The notes below the pieces were generated by a model that saw only the letters and a program-made list of their open reading frames with translations, did not search any database and was not told where the DNA came from. The position numbers and the translations under genes are program-made. From the NCBI GenBank assembly GCA_016872555.1, contig VGZO01000001.1, forward strand, positions 62,001 through 126,000: a stretch of 64,000 nucleotides of DNA, read 5' to 3'. Each line of letters opens with the position of its first letter. The stretch's first letter is position 1. This document shows, one piece after another, positions 52,673-61,905 of the stretch. The DNA is from Planctomycetota bacterium. GTDB lineage: Bacteria; Planctomycetota; Planctomycetia; Pirellulales; UBA1268.

Positions 52673-54238
52673 TCAGTGTTCGACCTGTGGCCAGTAGGTG
52701 TCGAAGTCGAACTTCGGGCTGTTGTCGATGTCGTGGCACTCGAGGCAATTGTTGACCGCACGTTCCTTGCCTTCGGGGGTCGCCAACGACAGGGCGAGTG
52801 ACGCCCGGAGCCGGGTTCGTTCCTCGTCGGCGACCTCGAGGTCGCCCCGCTCCACGGCGGCGTGATCGGCGGCCGGGCCGTGGCAGTTCTCGCAGCCCTG
52901 GTGGGCGAGTTGCGGGGTGACGGCCATGCCCGCGAAGCCCCCTTCGTAGGGTTCGAACTTCTGCGGCACCCAGCCGACGACATGGCACGACAGGCATTCG
53001 GGGTCGCCGTCGCGCCGCGGCGACTGGATCTCCAGGGTCGTCAGCCCCTTGGCGTGGCCCGACTCCTTCCAGACGTCGAAGGCCTCCTGGTGGCAGTCGG
53101 CGCAAGCGGCGCTGCCGGCGAACCGTCGGCCGCTGGGATGGCGGACCGGTGCCATCCCGAGGCCATCGAGGCCGAGCCGCTCGAGCTGCGCCTGGTAGTC
53201 GCCGAGGAGCCGGATCATCTCCTCCGACTCGCCCCAGCGGGCGTCGAGCGGGACACGCTGCGTGCGCAGCGCCACCGGCGCGCCGGGAAACAAGCCGACG
53301 GCGACGGCGTACATCCCCTTGTGACCGAGTTCCACCATCCGCGCCGGTGCCCGTCCGGCCGCGGCCGGCAGAGCCGGGGCCTCGAGCGGCGGCTCGTCGG
53401 CACCGCCGGCGGCCACGACGAGGTCGAACTGCGGAAACAGCGCCGCGTATTTCGCCGCTTCCTCGGCGACCGTCCACGCCAGGAGCACCTGGTGGTCGCA
53501 GCCGGCAGCGGCGAGTTCCGCCGCGGCGGCCTTCAGGCCCTCCGTCGCCGTGGCGATCTCGATCGTCTCGTTGCGGACGGCGGTGGCCTGGCGGTCGCCG
53601 AGCACCGCGGTGATCCCGATCCGCAGGCCGCCGACCTCGACGACCGTGGTCCGCGGTGTGATCTTGGCGTCGAGGCCGTAGAGGCCGACGTTGGCGGAGA
53701 CGAACGGCGTCGGTGCGGTGCCGACGGCGGCGACGGCCGCGACGAGTCCCTCCGTCGGCAAGCGCAGGTCGGCGGGCCCGAGTCCGACGCCGCGGTAGTC
53801 CATCGCCTTGAGTCCCTCGGCGATCGACTGGAACTTGATCACGGTCTGTCGCCCGAACCGCTTCACCTGCCCCCCCAGATCGATCGCCACCGCGGGCCAG
53901 CCGGCCGCGGCCAGGGCGCGGAGGAAGTTGTGGCGACGGCTCAGACCCCCCTTCTGGTTCTCCTTGCCGGTGCAGCCGCAGGGTTCGATGTAGCCGTCGA
54001 GTTCACCGGTGAGGACGAGCACCGCACCGGGCTTCGACCAGCCGTCGAACACCCGCCCGTTCCGCCGGGCGAAGTCGACGGCGACTTCGGCGGCCACCCC
54101 GGGACCGCGATCGGGGATCCCGCCGGCTCCGTCGGGGGTGGCCGGCACCTGCGCGGCCGCCGGCCGCCGGCCAGGTCCGCTCGCCACGACGAGCGCCAGG
54201 GCCGTCAGCACCAGCAGCAGGGCGATCGAGCGCTTCAT
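52673..54238 (-). CDS. Exported metallophosphatase-like protein fused to tetrahaem cytochrome c
   Basis: A 521-residue exported protein. After a signal peptide (about 1-29), residues about 60-320 look like a UshA/SoxB-type calcineurin-like domain: E-P-C-G-C near residue 87, then D-L-G-G, G-P-A-D-L-R and F-V-S-A-N-V-G. The usual D-x-H and G-N-H-D/E motifs are degenerate or missing, so phosphatase activity is doubtful. Residues about 385-521 contain four CxxCH haem motifs (CADCH, CLSCH, CENCH, CLECH), as in cytochrome c554-type domains. It probably acts in periplasmic electron transfer. The start ATG 54238 has GGAGG nine bases upstream. The DUF1573 gene is just upstream. Confidence 0.85.
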   Translation of the reverse strand: MKRSIALLLVLTALALVVASGPGRRPAAAQVPATPDGAGGIPDRGPGVAAEVAVDFARRNGRVFDGWSKPGAVLVLTGELDGYIEPCGCTGKENQKGGLSRRHNFLRALAAAGWPAVAIDLGGQVKRFGRQTVIKFQSIAEGLKAMDYRGVGLGPADLRLPTEGLVAAVAAVGTAPTPFVSANVGLYGLDAKITPRTTVVEVGGLRIGITAVLGDRQATAVRNETIEIATATEGLKAAAAELAAAGCDHQVLLAWTVAEEAAKYAALFPQFDLVVAAGGADEPPLEAPALPAAAGRAPARMVELGHKGMYAVAVGLFPGAPVALRTQRVPLDARWGESEEMIRLLGDYQAQLERLGLDGLGMAPVRHPSGRRFAGSAACADCHQEAFDVWKESGHAKGLTTLEIQSPRRDGDPECLSCHVVGWVPQKFEPYEGGFAGMAVTPQLAHQGCENCHGPAADHAAVERGDLEVADEERTRLRASLALSLATPEGKERAVNNCLECHDIDNSPKFDFDTYWPQVEH

Positions 54239-54299
54239 GCCACGAAACCTCCGTGAACGACCTGCCGGGCCGGGATCCTCCCCGGCCACCGTGCGGCGG

Positions 54300-55499
54300 T
54301 CAGGGGGTGATCGCCACACACACCTTGATCGACATCGTCGGGGACTCCGGATGCCCCGTTTCGAGGACGATTCTTCCCCCGGGGGCCTGCTTGGTGCAGT
54401 TGTTGACCGCCGGTGCGCTGCCGGCGGGCAGTTCGATGGTGATCGGGATCCGCATCACGTTGCCGTTGCCGATCGGCACCGCTTCCCCGATCGTCACCGC
54501 CAACGAGGCCGGCACGACCTCGCGGACGACGGGGCGGACGGCCTGACGGTGCGGCCCCTTCGCGGCCATGAACAGGGCCCAGCGTCCACCCGTCTTGCCG
54601 GAGACCGTTCCCAGGGCGAGCGCCTGGCGATCCGGGTCCCACCCCGCCCCGGCGAGGCTCAGCGCCCCCGATACGGAGACCTCGATCGGAACCTCGACGG
54701 CCAGTTCCTCCGCTGTGCGGAGCACGACGCGCGCGGTCTGTTTGACCAAGCCGATCTCGGTCTCGGGAAGGACGTCGACCACCAGCCGCACCCCGCCGGT
54801 GGCACCCTTCTCGGCGGCGATCGTCTCGGCAGGCAGCGGCTCGACGCCGACCTTGAAGAACCGCTCGGTCGCCGAATTGAGGAGCGCCGTGGAGACGACC
54901 TCGGGCGCCGTGTCGCCGAACGTGAACAGATCGGCGGTCGCCCGCTCGCCGCTCCCCGACGTCGCCCGCGAGATCACGAGCGTCGAGGGCACGGCCCGCC
55001 ACGACGGGACCACCGCCCCTTCGACCACGAACACCACCTCGGGGCGGCCGGGGTCGTTGGTCAGCACGGTCGCCTGCTGACGGAACGGACCGTCGGCCTT
55101 GCCGCGCCACTTCAGACGGACCTTCTCCGATCCCCCCGGTGCAATCGACTTCTCGGCCTCGTCGTTGCCCCCCTGACGGGAGTCGAAATCCATCACCGTG
55201 CAGGAGCAGGACGAGGCCCCTTTGCTGAGGACGAGCGGGGCCTGGCCGACGTTGCGGATGACGAACGCGTGCTCCCCTTCGTTGCCCAGGGCGATCGTAC
55301 CGAAGGCGTGCGTCGTCACGTCGACGGAAACGCGCGCGCTGGTCTCCGCGACGCGGACACCTTCGCCGAGCGGGTCGAACTCTCCGACGCGCCAGGGCTG
55401 GAGCCGGGAGACGAGCGCGGCGGTACCGGTGCCGAAGCCGATGCCGCAGACTACGGCCGCCAGGGCGACGGCCAACGAGGACGGTTTCCGCAGTGCCAT
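54300..55499 (-). CDS. DUF1573 domain protein, membrane-anchored or secreted
   Basis: A 399-residue protein with an N-terminal hydrophobic segment (about 8-30). A DUF1573 domain (about 52-140) follows, with H-A-F-G-T-I-A-L-G, V-I-R-N-V-G-Q-A-P-L-V-L and S-S-C-S-C-T. The rest is beta-rich, including a second Ig-like segment to the end. DUF1573 proteins occur in the bacterial envelope and are abundant in planctomycetes and Bacteroidetes; their role is unknown. I use ATG 55499 because the hydrophobic start fits; ATG 55535 would add 12 residues. It lies 61 bases upstream of the tetrahaem fusion gene, same strand. Confidence 0.78.
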   Translation of the reverse strand: MALRKPSSLAVALAAVVCGIGFGTGTAALVSRLQPWRVGEFDPLGEGVRVAETSARVSVDVTTHAFGTIALGNEGEHAFVIRNVGQAPLVLSKGASSCSCTVMDFDSRQGGNDEAEKSIAPGGSEKVRLKWRGKADGPFRQQATVLTNDPGRPEVVFVVEGAVVPSWRAVPSTLVISRATSGSGERATADLFTFGDTAPEVVSTALLNSATERFFKVGVEPLPAETIAAEKGATGGVRLVVDVLPETEIGLVKQTARVVLRTAEELAVEVPIEVSVSGALSLAGAGWDPDRQALALGTVSGKTGGRWALFMAAKGPHRQAVRPVVREVVPASLAVTIGEAVPIGNGNVMRIPITIELPAGSAPAVNNCTKQAPGGRIVLETGHPESPTMSIKVCVAITP

Positions 55500-55627
55500 T
55501 GCAGCTACCCGTGTGGGCCGGGGTCGCTCCCTCATCGGCGGTCCGACGGAGCGGCGTCGTGCCCGGCCCGGAAGGCACGACCGGCGCGGTCTCGAGCCCT
55601 CGATCTGGCCGAAACCCGCACGCTTTT

Positions 55628-55633
55628 AGTGTA
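55628..55633 (-). promoter_or_regulatory. Possible minus-strand -10 (TACACT)
   Basis: Read on the minus strand, these bases are TACACT, 129 bases before ATG 55499 of the DUF1573 gene. No good -35 is seen at the standard distance. Confidence 0.3.
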
Positions 55634-55684
55634 GCAACCAGTTGCGGTCCGCCCGCCAACCGGTCCCTCCGGTCGCGCCCCCGG

Positions 55685-57193
55685 TCAGTAGGCGCGGGCG
55701 AGGACGCTCGGCCGCTGCACCGGCTGGCCGGTGATGATGCAGCGCCCCGGATCGTCGGGGCCGTCCATCGGGATGCAGCGGACGGTGACCTTGAGGGGAT
55801 CGCACACCGCCGCGACCTCCGGGGTGTCGGCGACATGGGTGATCACGAACCCCCCCTGCCCCTCTCCCGTCGCCCCTTCGTCGGCAAACCGCGCGACGAG
55901 CTCGGCCCGGTCGGCGACGCGCACCGTCCGCGCCTCGCGAAACGCCAGCGCCCGGTCGTACAGGCCGCGCTGGATCTCCTCGAGCAGCGCCGGGGCCGCC
56001 GCCGGGAACGATTCCAACGGCAGCGCCACCCGCTCACGCGGCCCCCGGTCGCGGCGCGACACACTCACGGCGCCGGCGGCGAGGTCGCGCGGGCCGATCT
56101 CGACGCGCACCGGCACCCCCTGCTTGATGTGCTGCCACACCTTGTCGCCGCCGCGCATGTCGCGGGCGTCGGTGCGGACGCGGATCGGCTCGTCGCCGTA
56201 GCGGACGGCGCCGAGCGTCGCCTCGAGGCCCCGGCATGCCTCGAGGACCCGGGCCCGCTCCTCGTCGGTGCGGTGGATCGGCAGGAGGACGATCTGCGTC
56301 GGTGCGATCCGCGGCGGCAACACGAGCCCGTCGTCGTCGGAGTGGGTCATCACCAGGGCGCCGATGAGCCGCGTCGACACGCCCCACGACGTCGTCCAGC
56401 AGTAGGCCTCGGCGCCGGTCGTGTCGGCGAACTTGATCTCCTGGGCGCGGGCGAAGTTCTGCCCGAGGAAGTGCGATGTCCCCGCCTGCAGCGCGCGGCC
56501 GTCCTGCATCATCGCCTCGATCGAATAGGTCTCGACCGCCCCGGGAAAGCGCTCGGCGGCCGGCTTCGGTCCCTCGAGGACCGGCATCGCGAGGTGCTCA
56601 CGGGCGAACGCGGCGTAGATGCCGAGGATCCGCAACGTCTCCTCGACCGCCTCGGCGGCGGTGGCGTGGGCCGTGTGCCCCTCCTGCCAGAGGAACTCGG
56701 CGGTGCGGAGGAAGACGCGCGGGCGCATCTCCCACCGGACGACGTTGGCCCATTGATTGATGAGCACGGGAAGGTCGCGCCACGACTGGATCCACTTGGC
56801 GTACATCGCCCCGATGATCGTCTCGCTGGTCGGGCGGACGACGAGCGGCTCTTCGAGCTTGCCGGCCGGTACGAGCCGGCCGTCGGCAGACAACTCGAGG
56901 CGGTGGTGGGTGACGACGGCGCATTCCTTGGCGAATCCGGCGACGTGCTTCGCCTCCTGCTCGAGGTAGCTGACCGGGATGAACAGCGGGAAATAGGCGT
57001 TTTGGTGGCCGGTGGCCTTGAACGCCCGGTCGAGCACGCCCTGCATCCGCTCCCAGATCGCGTAGCCGTGCGGCTTGATCACCATGCAGCCGCGCACCGG
57101 CGACTGTTCGGCGAGGTCGGCGGCGCGGACGACCTGCTGGTACCACTCGGGATAGTCGTCGCGCCGGGTCGGGCTGATCGCATGGTCGGGCAT
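55685..57193 (-). CDS. proS: Prolyl-tRNA synthetase, archaeal/eukaryal type
   Basis: A 502-residue class II synthetase. The start D-Y-P-E-W-Y-Q-Q-V-V and motif 2 region V-V-R-W-E-M-R-P-R-V-F-L-R-T, with the E-F-L-W-Q-E-G-H-T run, are those of the archaeal/eukaryal ProRS type; the long insertion domain of the common bacterial ProRS (near residue 230) is missing. It charges tRNA-Pro. The C-terminus ends in R-A-Y, as is typical for this type. The start ATG 57193 has AGGAG eight bases upstream. This form is known in some bacteria, so it is notable but not a contaminant sign. Confidence 0.93.
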   Translation of the reverse strand: MPDHAISPTRRDDYPEWYQQVVRAADLAEQSPVRGCMVIKPHGYAIWERMQGVLDRAFKATGHQNAYFPLFIPVSYLEQEAKHVAGFAKECAVVTHHRLELSADGRLVPAGKLEEPLVVRPTSETIIGAMYAKWIQSWRDLPVLINQWANVVRWEMRPRVFLRTAEFLWQEGHTAHATAAEAVEETLRILGIYAAFAREHLAMPVLEGPKPAAERFPGAVETYSIEAMMQDGRALQAGTSHFLGQNFARAQEIKFADTTGAEAYCWTTSWGVSTRLIGALVMTHSDDDGLVLPPRIAPTQIVLLPIHRTDEERARVLEACRGLEATLGAVRYGDEPIRVRTDARDMRGGDKVWQHIKQGVPVRVEIGPRDLAAGAVSVSRRDRGPRERVALPLESFPAAAPALLEEIQRGLYDRALAFREARTVRVADRAELVARFADEGATGEGQGGFVITHVADTPEVAAVCDPLKVTVRCIPMDGPDDPGRCIITGQPVQRPSVLARAY

Positions 57194-57241
57194 CGGTGCG
57201 CTCCTGCAGCGGTCGCCGCGCGGGGCGGTTGGGGGAGCGGG

Positions 57242-57247
57242 ATTGTA
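57242..57247 (-). promoter_or_regulatory. Possible -10 (TACAAT) for proS
   Basis: On the minus strand this is TACAAT, 49 bases before the proS start. The -35 region is weak. Confidence 0.35.
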
Positions 57248-57279
57248 GCGGCGCGGCGTTCCCGCGCCGGCCGGGGCGG

Positions 57280-57309
57280 TTGGGCGCGGTGCGTCGAGCG
57301 GCGTAGAAT
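57280..57309 (+). promoter_or_regulatory. Possible promoter of the YhaM-like/RNase R operon
   Basis: TTGGGC (57280-57285), 18-base spacer, TAGAAT (57304-57309). It lies 85 bases before ATG 57394. Confidence 0.4.
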
Positions 57310-57393
57310 CACCGAGATCGCGGCCGCACCCGACACGGCCGCGCCAGCGGTGGCCGTTCCCGGCCCACCGCCGGCTGCGGGTGTGGAGGCAGG

Positions 57394-58473
57394 ATGGCGA
57401 CCGGCCAGGGGGATTCGACGGCAGCGCGTTCTGGACGGCCGTCGGCCGCCGACGCCGAGGCGACAACCGGCCCCGTGGACGGACGCCCCGGTGGGCGACG
57501 CCCTGCCGTAAAGCGCCGGCTGGTGAGCGAATTGCCCGCCCAGGGCAGCGTCGACCAGGTGTTTCTCGCCACGCACAAGCAGCTCCGGCCCAACCGCAAC
57601 GGGCAGTTGTTCCTCCAGGTGGAACTGGCCGACCGGAGCGGCTCGATCACCGGACGATTGTGGAACGCCTCGACCACCGACAACGACGCCTTCGAAGACG
57701 GCGACTACGTCCGCGTCGAAGGGGCGACGCAGCTCTACGCCGGCAACCTCCAGATCATCATCAGCGCGATCGCCCGAGTCGATCCGCGCACCGTCGACGA
57801 GCGGGAGTTCGCCGTCCTCGGCCCCGGCGACGTCGAGGCGCTCGACGGCGAGCTGGCGGCGCTGCTGGCGACGGTCCCCCCGGGGGACCTGGCCGATCTG
57901 GTCGCCGAGTTCCGCGCCGACTCCCAGCTGATGGCGACCTTCCGGCGCAGCCCGGCGGGCGTCAAGCAGCACCATGCCCACGTCGGCGGCCTGCTCCTCC
58001 ACGTGGTCACGCTTTTGCGGCTGGTCGATCGGGTGGCGCCGCTCTACCCGGCCGTCGACCGCGACCTGCTCCTCGTCGGGGCGTTCATCCACGACATCGG
58101 CAAGACGGTGGAGCTGGAGAGCGAGCGCGGCTGCTCGTACACCGACGTCGGGCAACTCGTCGGCCACGTCGTCCTCGGCGTGGAGATCCTCGAGGAGAAG
58201 ATCCAGGGGGTGCAGGAGCGCACCGGCCGCGAGTTCGACCCGGCGACGGCGACGCGCCTCAAGCACATGGTCGTCAGCCATCACGGCGAATACGAATACG
58301 GCGCCCCGCGGTTGCCGATGACCCTCGAGGCGATCCTCCTCCATCAGCTCGACGCCCTCGACGCCCGCGTCGCCGGCGTGACCCAGCTCCTCGAGGGCGG
58401 GGCGGCGCTCGACGGCGGGTGGACGCCGTTCCAGCAGCAGCTCGGCCGGAAGTTCTTCAAGGGGCGCGGCTGA
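57394..58473 (+). CDS. OB-fold plus HD-domain 3'-5' exoribonuclease, YhaM-like
   Basis: A 359-residue protein. A low-complexity N-terminus (1-40) leads to an OB fold (about 45-135; V-E-L-A-D-R-S-G-S-I-T-G-R-L-W) and an HD domain (about 180-330) with H-H-A-H-V-G-G-L-L-L-H, F-I-H-D-I-G-K and S-H-H-G-E-Y-E-Y-G. This is the YhaM/CBF1 arrangement, a 3'-5' exonuclease on RNA and some DNA in Firmicutes. It starts 18 bases before the RNase R gene ends up in the same transcript, so an RNA-decay role fits. The catalytic metal residues H and D of the HD motif are present. Confidence 0.82.
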   Translation: MATGQGDSTAARSGRPSAADAEATTGPVDGRPGGRRPAVKRRLVSELPAQGSVDQVFLATHKQLRPNRNGQLFLQVELADRSGSITGRLWNASTTDNDAFEDGDYVRVEGATQLYAGNLQIIISAIARVDPRTVDEREFAVLGPGDVEALDGELAALLATVPPGDLADLVAEFRADSQLMATFRRSPAGVKQHHAHVGGLLLHVVTLLRLVDRVAPLYPAVDRDLLLVGAFIHDIGKTVELESERGCSYTDVGQLVGHVVLGVEILEEKIQGVQERTGREFDPATATRLKHMVVSHHGEYEYGAPRLPMTLEAILLHQLDALDARVAGVTQLLEGGAALDGGWTPFQQQLGRKFFKGRG

Positions 58474-58491
58474 CGAGCCGCTCGATCGACC

Positions 58492-60561
58492 ATGCCGCGG
58501 CCGGGGAAACCGCACCGCTCCGGCGCCGGGCGTCGCCCCGAAGAGGTCGAGGGGGTGTTTCGCCGCGCCCACGCCGGCCACGGCTTCGTGCGCCAGACGG
58601 CGGTGGACGGCGGCGTTCCCCCCGACGTCCACGTGCCGGCCCACGCCAGCCGCGACGCCGCCACCGGCGACACGGTGCGGGTGCGGATCCTGCGCAGCCG
58701 CGAGGCCGGCCGACCGGGGCCGTCGGGGGAGGTCGTCGCCGTCCTCCGGCGGCGGACGACGCGCTTCGTCGGCAGCTACTTCGAGGCCGCCGGCGGCGGC
58801 TGGGTGCGGATCGACGGCACGGCGTTCGCGCGGCCGGTCGCCGTCGGCGATCCGGGTGCGAAGGGGGTGCGGGTCGACGACAAGGTCGTCGTCGAGATGG
58901 TCCGCTTCCCGACGGCGCTTCGCGACGGGGAGGGGGTGGTGGTCGAGGTCCTCGGCGCGGCCGGCGCCCCGGGGGTCGACACGCTCGCGGTGATCCACGA
59001 ATTCGGCTTGCCGGGGCCGTTTCCCGAGCCCGCCCTCGACGTCGCCCGCGCTGCCGCGGCGGCCTGGGAGGGCGCCGTTCCCGCCGACCGCCGCGACCTC
59101 ACCGACACGGTCACGGTGACCATCGATCCGGTCGATGCCCGCGACTTCGACGACGCGATCTCGCTCGAGCGCGGCGACCGCGGCCACTGGCTGCTCGGCG
59201 TCCACATCGCCGACGTCGCCCATTTCGTCCCCGAGGGTTCGGCGCTCGACCAGGAGGCGCGGAGACGCGGCACGAGCGTCTACCTCCCCGACCGCGTGAT
59301 CCCGATGCTCCCCGAACTGGTGAGCAACAACCTCGCCAGCCTCCAGCCGGACCGCGTCCGCTTCACGCGCACCTGCTGGATCGAGTTCACGGCCGACGGC
59401 CTCCCCGTGCACACCTCCGTCGAGCGCTCGGCGATCCGCAGCCGGCGGCGCTTCACCTACGAGGAGGTCGACCTGTTCCTCGCCGACCCGGCGACGCGGG
59501 CGGTGGAGATGGCACCGGCGGTCCGCGACCTGCTCGGGCGGATGCGCGACCTGGCGCGCCTCCTGCGCGGCCGCCGCGAGGCGCGGGGCAGCCTGGAGCT
59601 GGTGATGCCCGAGGTGAAGATCGACCTCGACCGCGACGGCCGCGTGCGCGGGGCGCACGTCGTCGCCCACACCGAGAGCCACCGGATCATCGAGGAGTTC
59701 ATGCTCGCCGCCAACGAGGCGGTCGCGGAGCGGCTCCACGCGGCGCGGTGCGGCTTCCTCCGCCGCGTCCACCGGGCTCCCGATCTGCGCAAGCTGCGGC
59801 AGCTCACCGAGTTCGTCTCGGAGCTGGGCTTCGAGGTCGACACGCTCGAGAGCCGGTTCGAATTGCAGCGGCTCCTCGGCCTGACGCGCGGCCGACCGGA
59901 GGAGCACGCGGTCCACTACGCCGTGCTGCGGAGCCTGTCGCGCGCCGTCTACGGCCCGCAGGACGAGGGGCATTACGCGCTGGCCAGCGACTGCTACTGC
60001 CACTTCACCTCGCCGATCCGCCGCTACCCCGATCTCCAGGTGCACCGCGCCCTCGACCGCCTCGCCCGGGGACGGAAGACGCCGTTCGACGGCCTCGATC
60101 TGCTCGGCGACGAGTGCTCGCAACTCGAACGCCGCGCGGAGGCGGCGGAACGCGAGCTGGTCAAGCTCAAGCTCCTCGCCGCGATGGCCGGGAAGATCGG
60201 CACCGAGCTCGACGCCGTCGTGACCGGCGTCGAGCCGTTCGGCCTGTTCGTCCAGGGGCTCGAGTTGCCCGCCGAGGGGCTGCTCCCGGCCGCGGCCCTG
60301 CCCGACGACGTCTACCGCTTCGACCGCGCCGCCCACACGCTCGCCGGCCGCCGCCCGGGGAATGCGTTCCGCCTCGGCGACCGGATCCGCGTCGCCGTGG
60401 CACGCGTCGATCTGGACCGCCGCGAACTGGAATGGCGCCACGCCGGCGCCGCGGCGGGGGGCCGGCGCCGGCCGCCGCCGGGGCGCCGGCCGCAGTCCGC
60501 GGGGCGATCGCGATCGCACCCGGGGCGCGGGCGCCGCCCGCCGCGCCGCCGGGAGCGGTGA
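58492..60561 (+). CDS. rnr: Ribonuclease R family exoribonuclease
   Basis: A 689-residue RNB-family enzyme. A cold-shock/OB region (about 20-120) precedes the RNB domain with D-P-V-D-A-R-D-F-D-D-A (Asp212, Asp218, Asp220, Asp221), which binds Mg. R-Y-P-D-L-Q-V-H-R follows, then an S1 domain (about 565-650) and a basic Arg/Gly tail. It degrades structured RNA 3' to 5'. It is shorter than E. coli RNase R (about 813 residues) because the N-terminal winged helix is absent. It follows the YhaM-like gene by 18 bases. Confidence 0.92.
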   Translation: MPRPGKPHRSGAGRRPEEVEGVFRRAHAGHGFVRQTAVDGGVPPDVHVPAHASRDAATGDTVRVRILRSREAGRPGPSGEVVAVLRRRTTRFVGSYFEAAGGGWVRIDGTAFARPVAVGDPGAKGVRVDDKVVVEMVRFPTALRDGEGVVVEVLGAAGAPGVDTLAVIHEFGLPGPFPEPALDVARAAAAAWEGAVPADRRDLTDTVTVTIDPVDARDFDDAISLERGDRGHWLLGVHIADVAHFVPEGSALDQEARRRGTSVYLPDRVIPMLPELVSNNLASLQPDRVRFTRTCWIEFTADGLPVHTSVERSAIRSRRRFTYEEVDLFLADPATRAVEMAPAVRDLLGRMRDLARLLRGRREARGSLELVMPEVKIDLDRDGRVRGAHVVAHTESHRIIEEFMLAANEAVAERLHAARCGFLRRVHRAPDLRKLRQLTEFVSELGFEVDTLESRFELQRLLGLTRGRPEEHAVHYAVLRSLSRAVYGPQDEGHYALASDCYCHFTSPIRRYPDLQVHRALDRLARGRKTPFDGLDLLGDECSQLERRAEAAERELVKLKLLAAMAGKIGTELDAVVTGVEPFGLFVQGLELPAEGLLPAAALPDDVYRFDRAAHTLAGRRPGNAFRLGDRIRVAVARVDLDRRELEWRHAGAAAGGRRRPPPGRRPQSAGRSRSHPGRGRRPPRRRER

Positions 60562-60597
60562 ATCGCGCGGCTCCTGGCGCCGCGGATGGCCAGGTCC

Positions 60598-60603
60598 TAA
60601 AAT
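60598..60603 (+). promoter_or_regulatory. Possible -10 (TAAAAT) for gcvT
   Basis: TAAAAT lies 53 bases before the gcvT GTG, in the 94-base gap after the RNase R gene. The -35 region (TGGCGC at 60575) is weak. Confidence 0.33.
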
Positions 60604-60655
60604 CCGCCACCCGCCGGAACAGGATCGCGGGCCTTTCGTCGTGAGGTGCCCAGAC

Positions 60656-61810
60656 GTGACCACCGCATTGCTCCGCACGCCGCTCCACGACTGGCATCAG
60701 ACGCACGGTGGCCGGATGGTCGATTTCGCCGGGTGGGCGATGCCGGTCCAGTACGCCTCGATCGTCGACGAGCACCTCGCCGTCCGCCGCGCCGCGGGCA
60801 TGTTCGACGTCTCGCACATGGGGCGGCTGACGGTCGCCGGGCCGGGTGCGGCGGCATGGCTCGAGGAGCAGCTCACCCGGCGCGTGGCGGGGATGGCCCG
60901 GGGTCGGGTCCGCTACACGCTCGTCGCCGCCGAGGACGCCGCCGGCACCCGGATCCTCGACGACGCGCTGGTGGTCCACGGGCCGGTCGTGCCCGGTGAC
61001 GCCGCCGCCGACACCTGGGGGCTGGTCGTCAACGCCGGCAACCGGCAGCGCGTGGTGGAGTGGCTGCGGTCGCGGCTCCCCGTCGCGGGCGTGCGCCTCG
61101 TCGAGCGCACGGCAGAGACGGCGATGATCGCGGTCCAGGGACCGGCCGCGGTCGGCATCGTCGCCTCCCTCGCCCCCGCGGCCGACCGGCCGCGGCTCGA
61201 GGCCCTCGGCGGCTACACCTCGACCGTGACGACGCTCGCCGGTGTCCCCGCCGCGGCCAGCCGCACCGGCTACACCGGCGAGGACGGTTTCGAGGTCGTG
61301 GTCGACGCGACGGCGGCCCAGCCCGTCTGGGAAGCGCTGCTCGGCGCCGGCGCCGCGGCGGGGCTCGTCCCCTGCGGCTTGGGGGCGCGCGACACGCTGC
61401 GGCTCGAGGCCGGCATGCCGCTGTATGGTCACGAGCTCGTCGAGGACAGCGACCCGTTCGCCATCGGTCTGGGCCTCGCCGTCGATCTCGAGGGGCGACG
61501 GTTTCCCGGCTCCGAGACGTTCCGGGCCGCGGCTGGCCGCCCGCCCGCCCAGGTCCGTGTCGGGATCGTCTTCGAGGGGCGCCGGGCGGCGCGCGAGGGG
61601 AGCCTCGTCACCGCGGGAGGCGCGGCGTGCGGTCGGGTGACCAGCGGCAGCTACGTGCCGTCGCTCGGCCGGGCGGTCGCGATGGCCCTCGTCGACGCCC
61701 GCCACGCCTCTCCCGGCACGGCCGTCGACGTCGTCGTCCGCGACAGCGGCCAACCGGGCACGGTGGTGGCGCTCCCCTTCTACCGTCGGCCGCGCCCGGC
61801 CGCCGGCTGA
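60656..61810 (+). CDS. gcvT: Glycine cleavage system T protein (aminomethyltransferase)
   Basis: A 384-residue folate-binding GcvT. P-L-H-D-W-H-Q near residue 9 and F-A-G-W-A-M-P-V-Q-Y, G-M-F-D-V-S-H-M-G, S-R-T-G-Y-T-G-E-D-G-F-E and the C-terminal G-R-V-T-S-G-S-Y-V-P match the family, including the T-site residues for tetrahydrofolate. It transfers the methylene unit from lipoyl-GcvH to tetrahydrofolate. I chose GTG 60656 after GAGGTG; upstream GTGs add up to six residues. gcvH follows; no gcvP is in the window. Confidence 0.94.
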   Translation: MTTALLRTPLHDWHQTHGGRMVDFAGWAMPVQYASIVDEHLAVRRAAGMFDVSHMGRLTVAGPGAAAWLEEQLTRRVAGMARGRVRYTLVAAEDAAGTRILDDALVVHGPVVPGDAAADTWGLVVNAGNRQRVVEWLRSRLPVAGVRLVERTAETAMIAVQGPAAVGIVASLAPAADRPRLEALGGYTSTVTTLAGVPAAASRTGYTGEDGFEVVVDATAAQPVWEALLGAGAAAGLVPCGLGARDTLRLEAGMPLYGHELVEDSDPFAIGLGLAVDLEGRRFPGSETFRAAAGRPPAQVRVGIVFEGRRAAREGSLVTAGGAACGRVTSGSYVPSLGRAVAMALVDARHASPGTAVDVVVRDSGQPGTVVALPFYRRPRPAAG

Positions 61811-61829
61811 GCCGCGGCGCGGTCGAGGC

Positions 61830-61859
61830 TTGGGATCCCGCACCCCGCGCCGCTATCCT
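61830..61859 (+). promoter_or_regulatory. Possible promoter of gcvH
   Basis: TTGGGA (61830-61835), 18-base spacer, TATCCT (61854-61859), 47 bases before ATG 61906. It would allow gcvH to be expressed apart from gcvT. Confidence 0.38.
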
Positions 61860-61905
61860 CTCCGTCCCGAACCGTCCCTCTCACTTCCCGGGAGTCGTCG
61901 CCGCC

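Noticed and set aside
60562-60655. Glycine riboswitch before gcvT
   Set aside because: The gap is only 94 bases and I see neither the tandem aptamer pattern nor a terminator.
57194-60678. Very long minus-strand ORF continuing upstream of proS
   Set aside because: It is antisense to the YhaM-like and RNase R genes and arises from the high-GC third positions. The true proS start is at 57193 with AGGAG.
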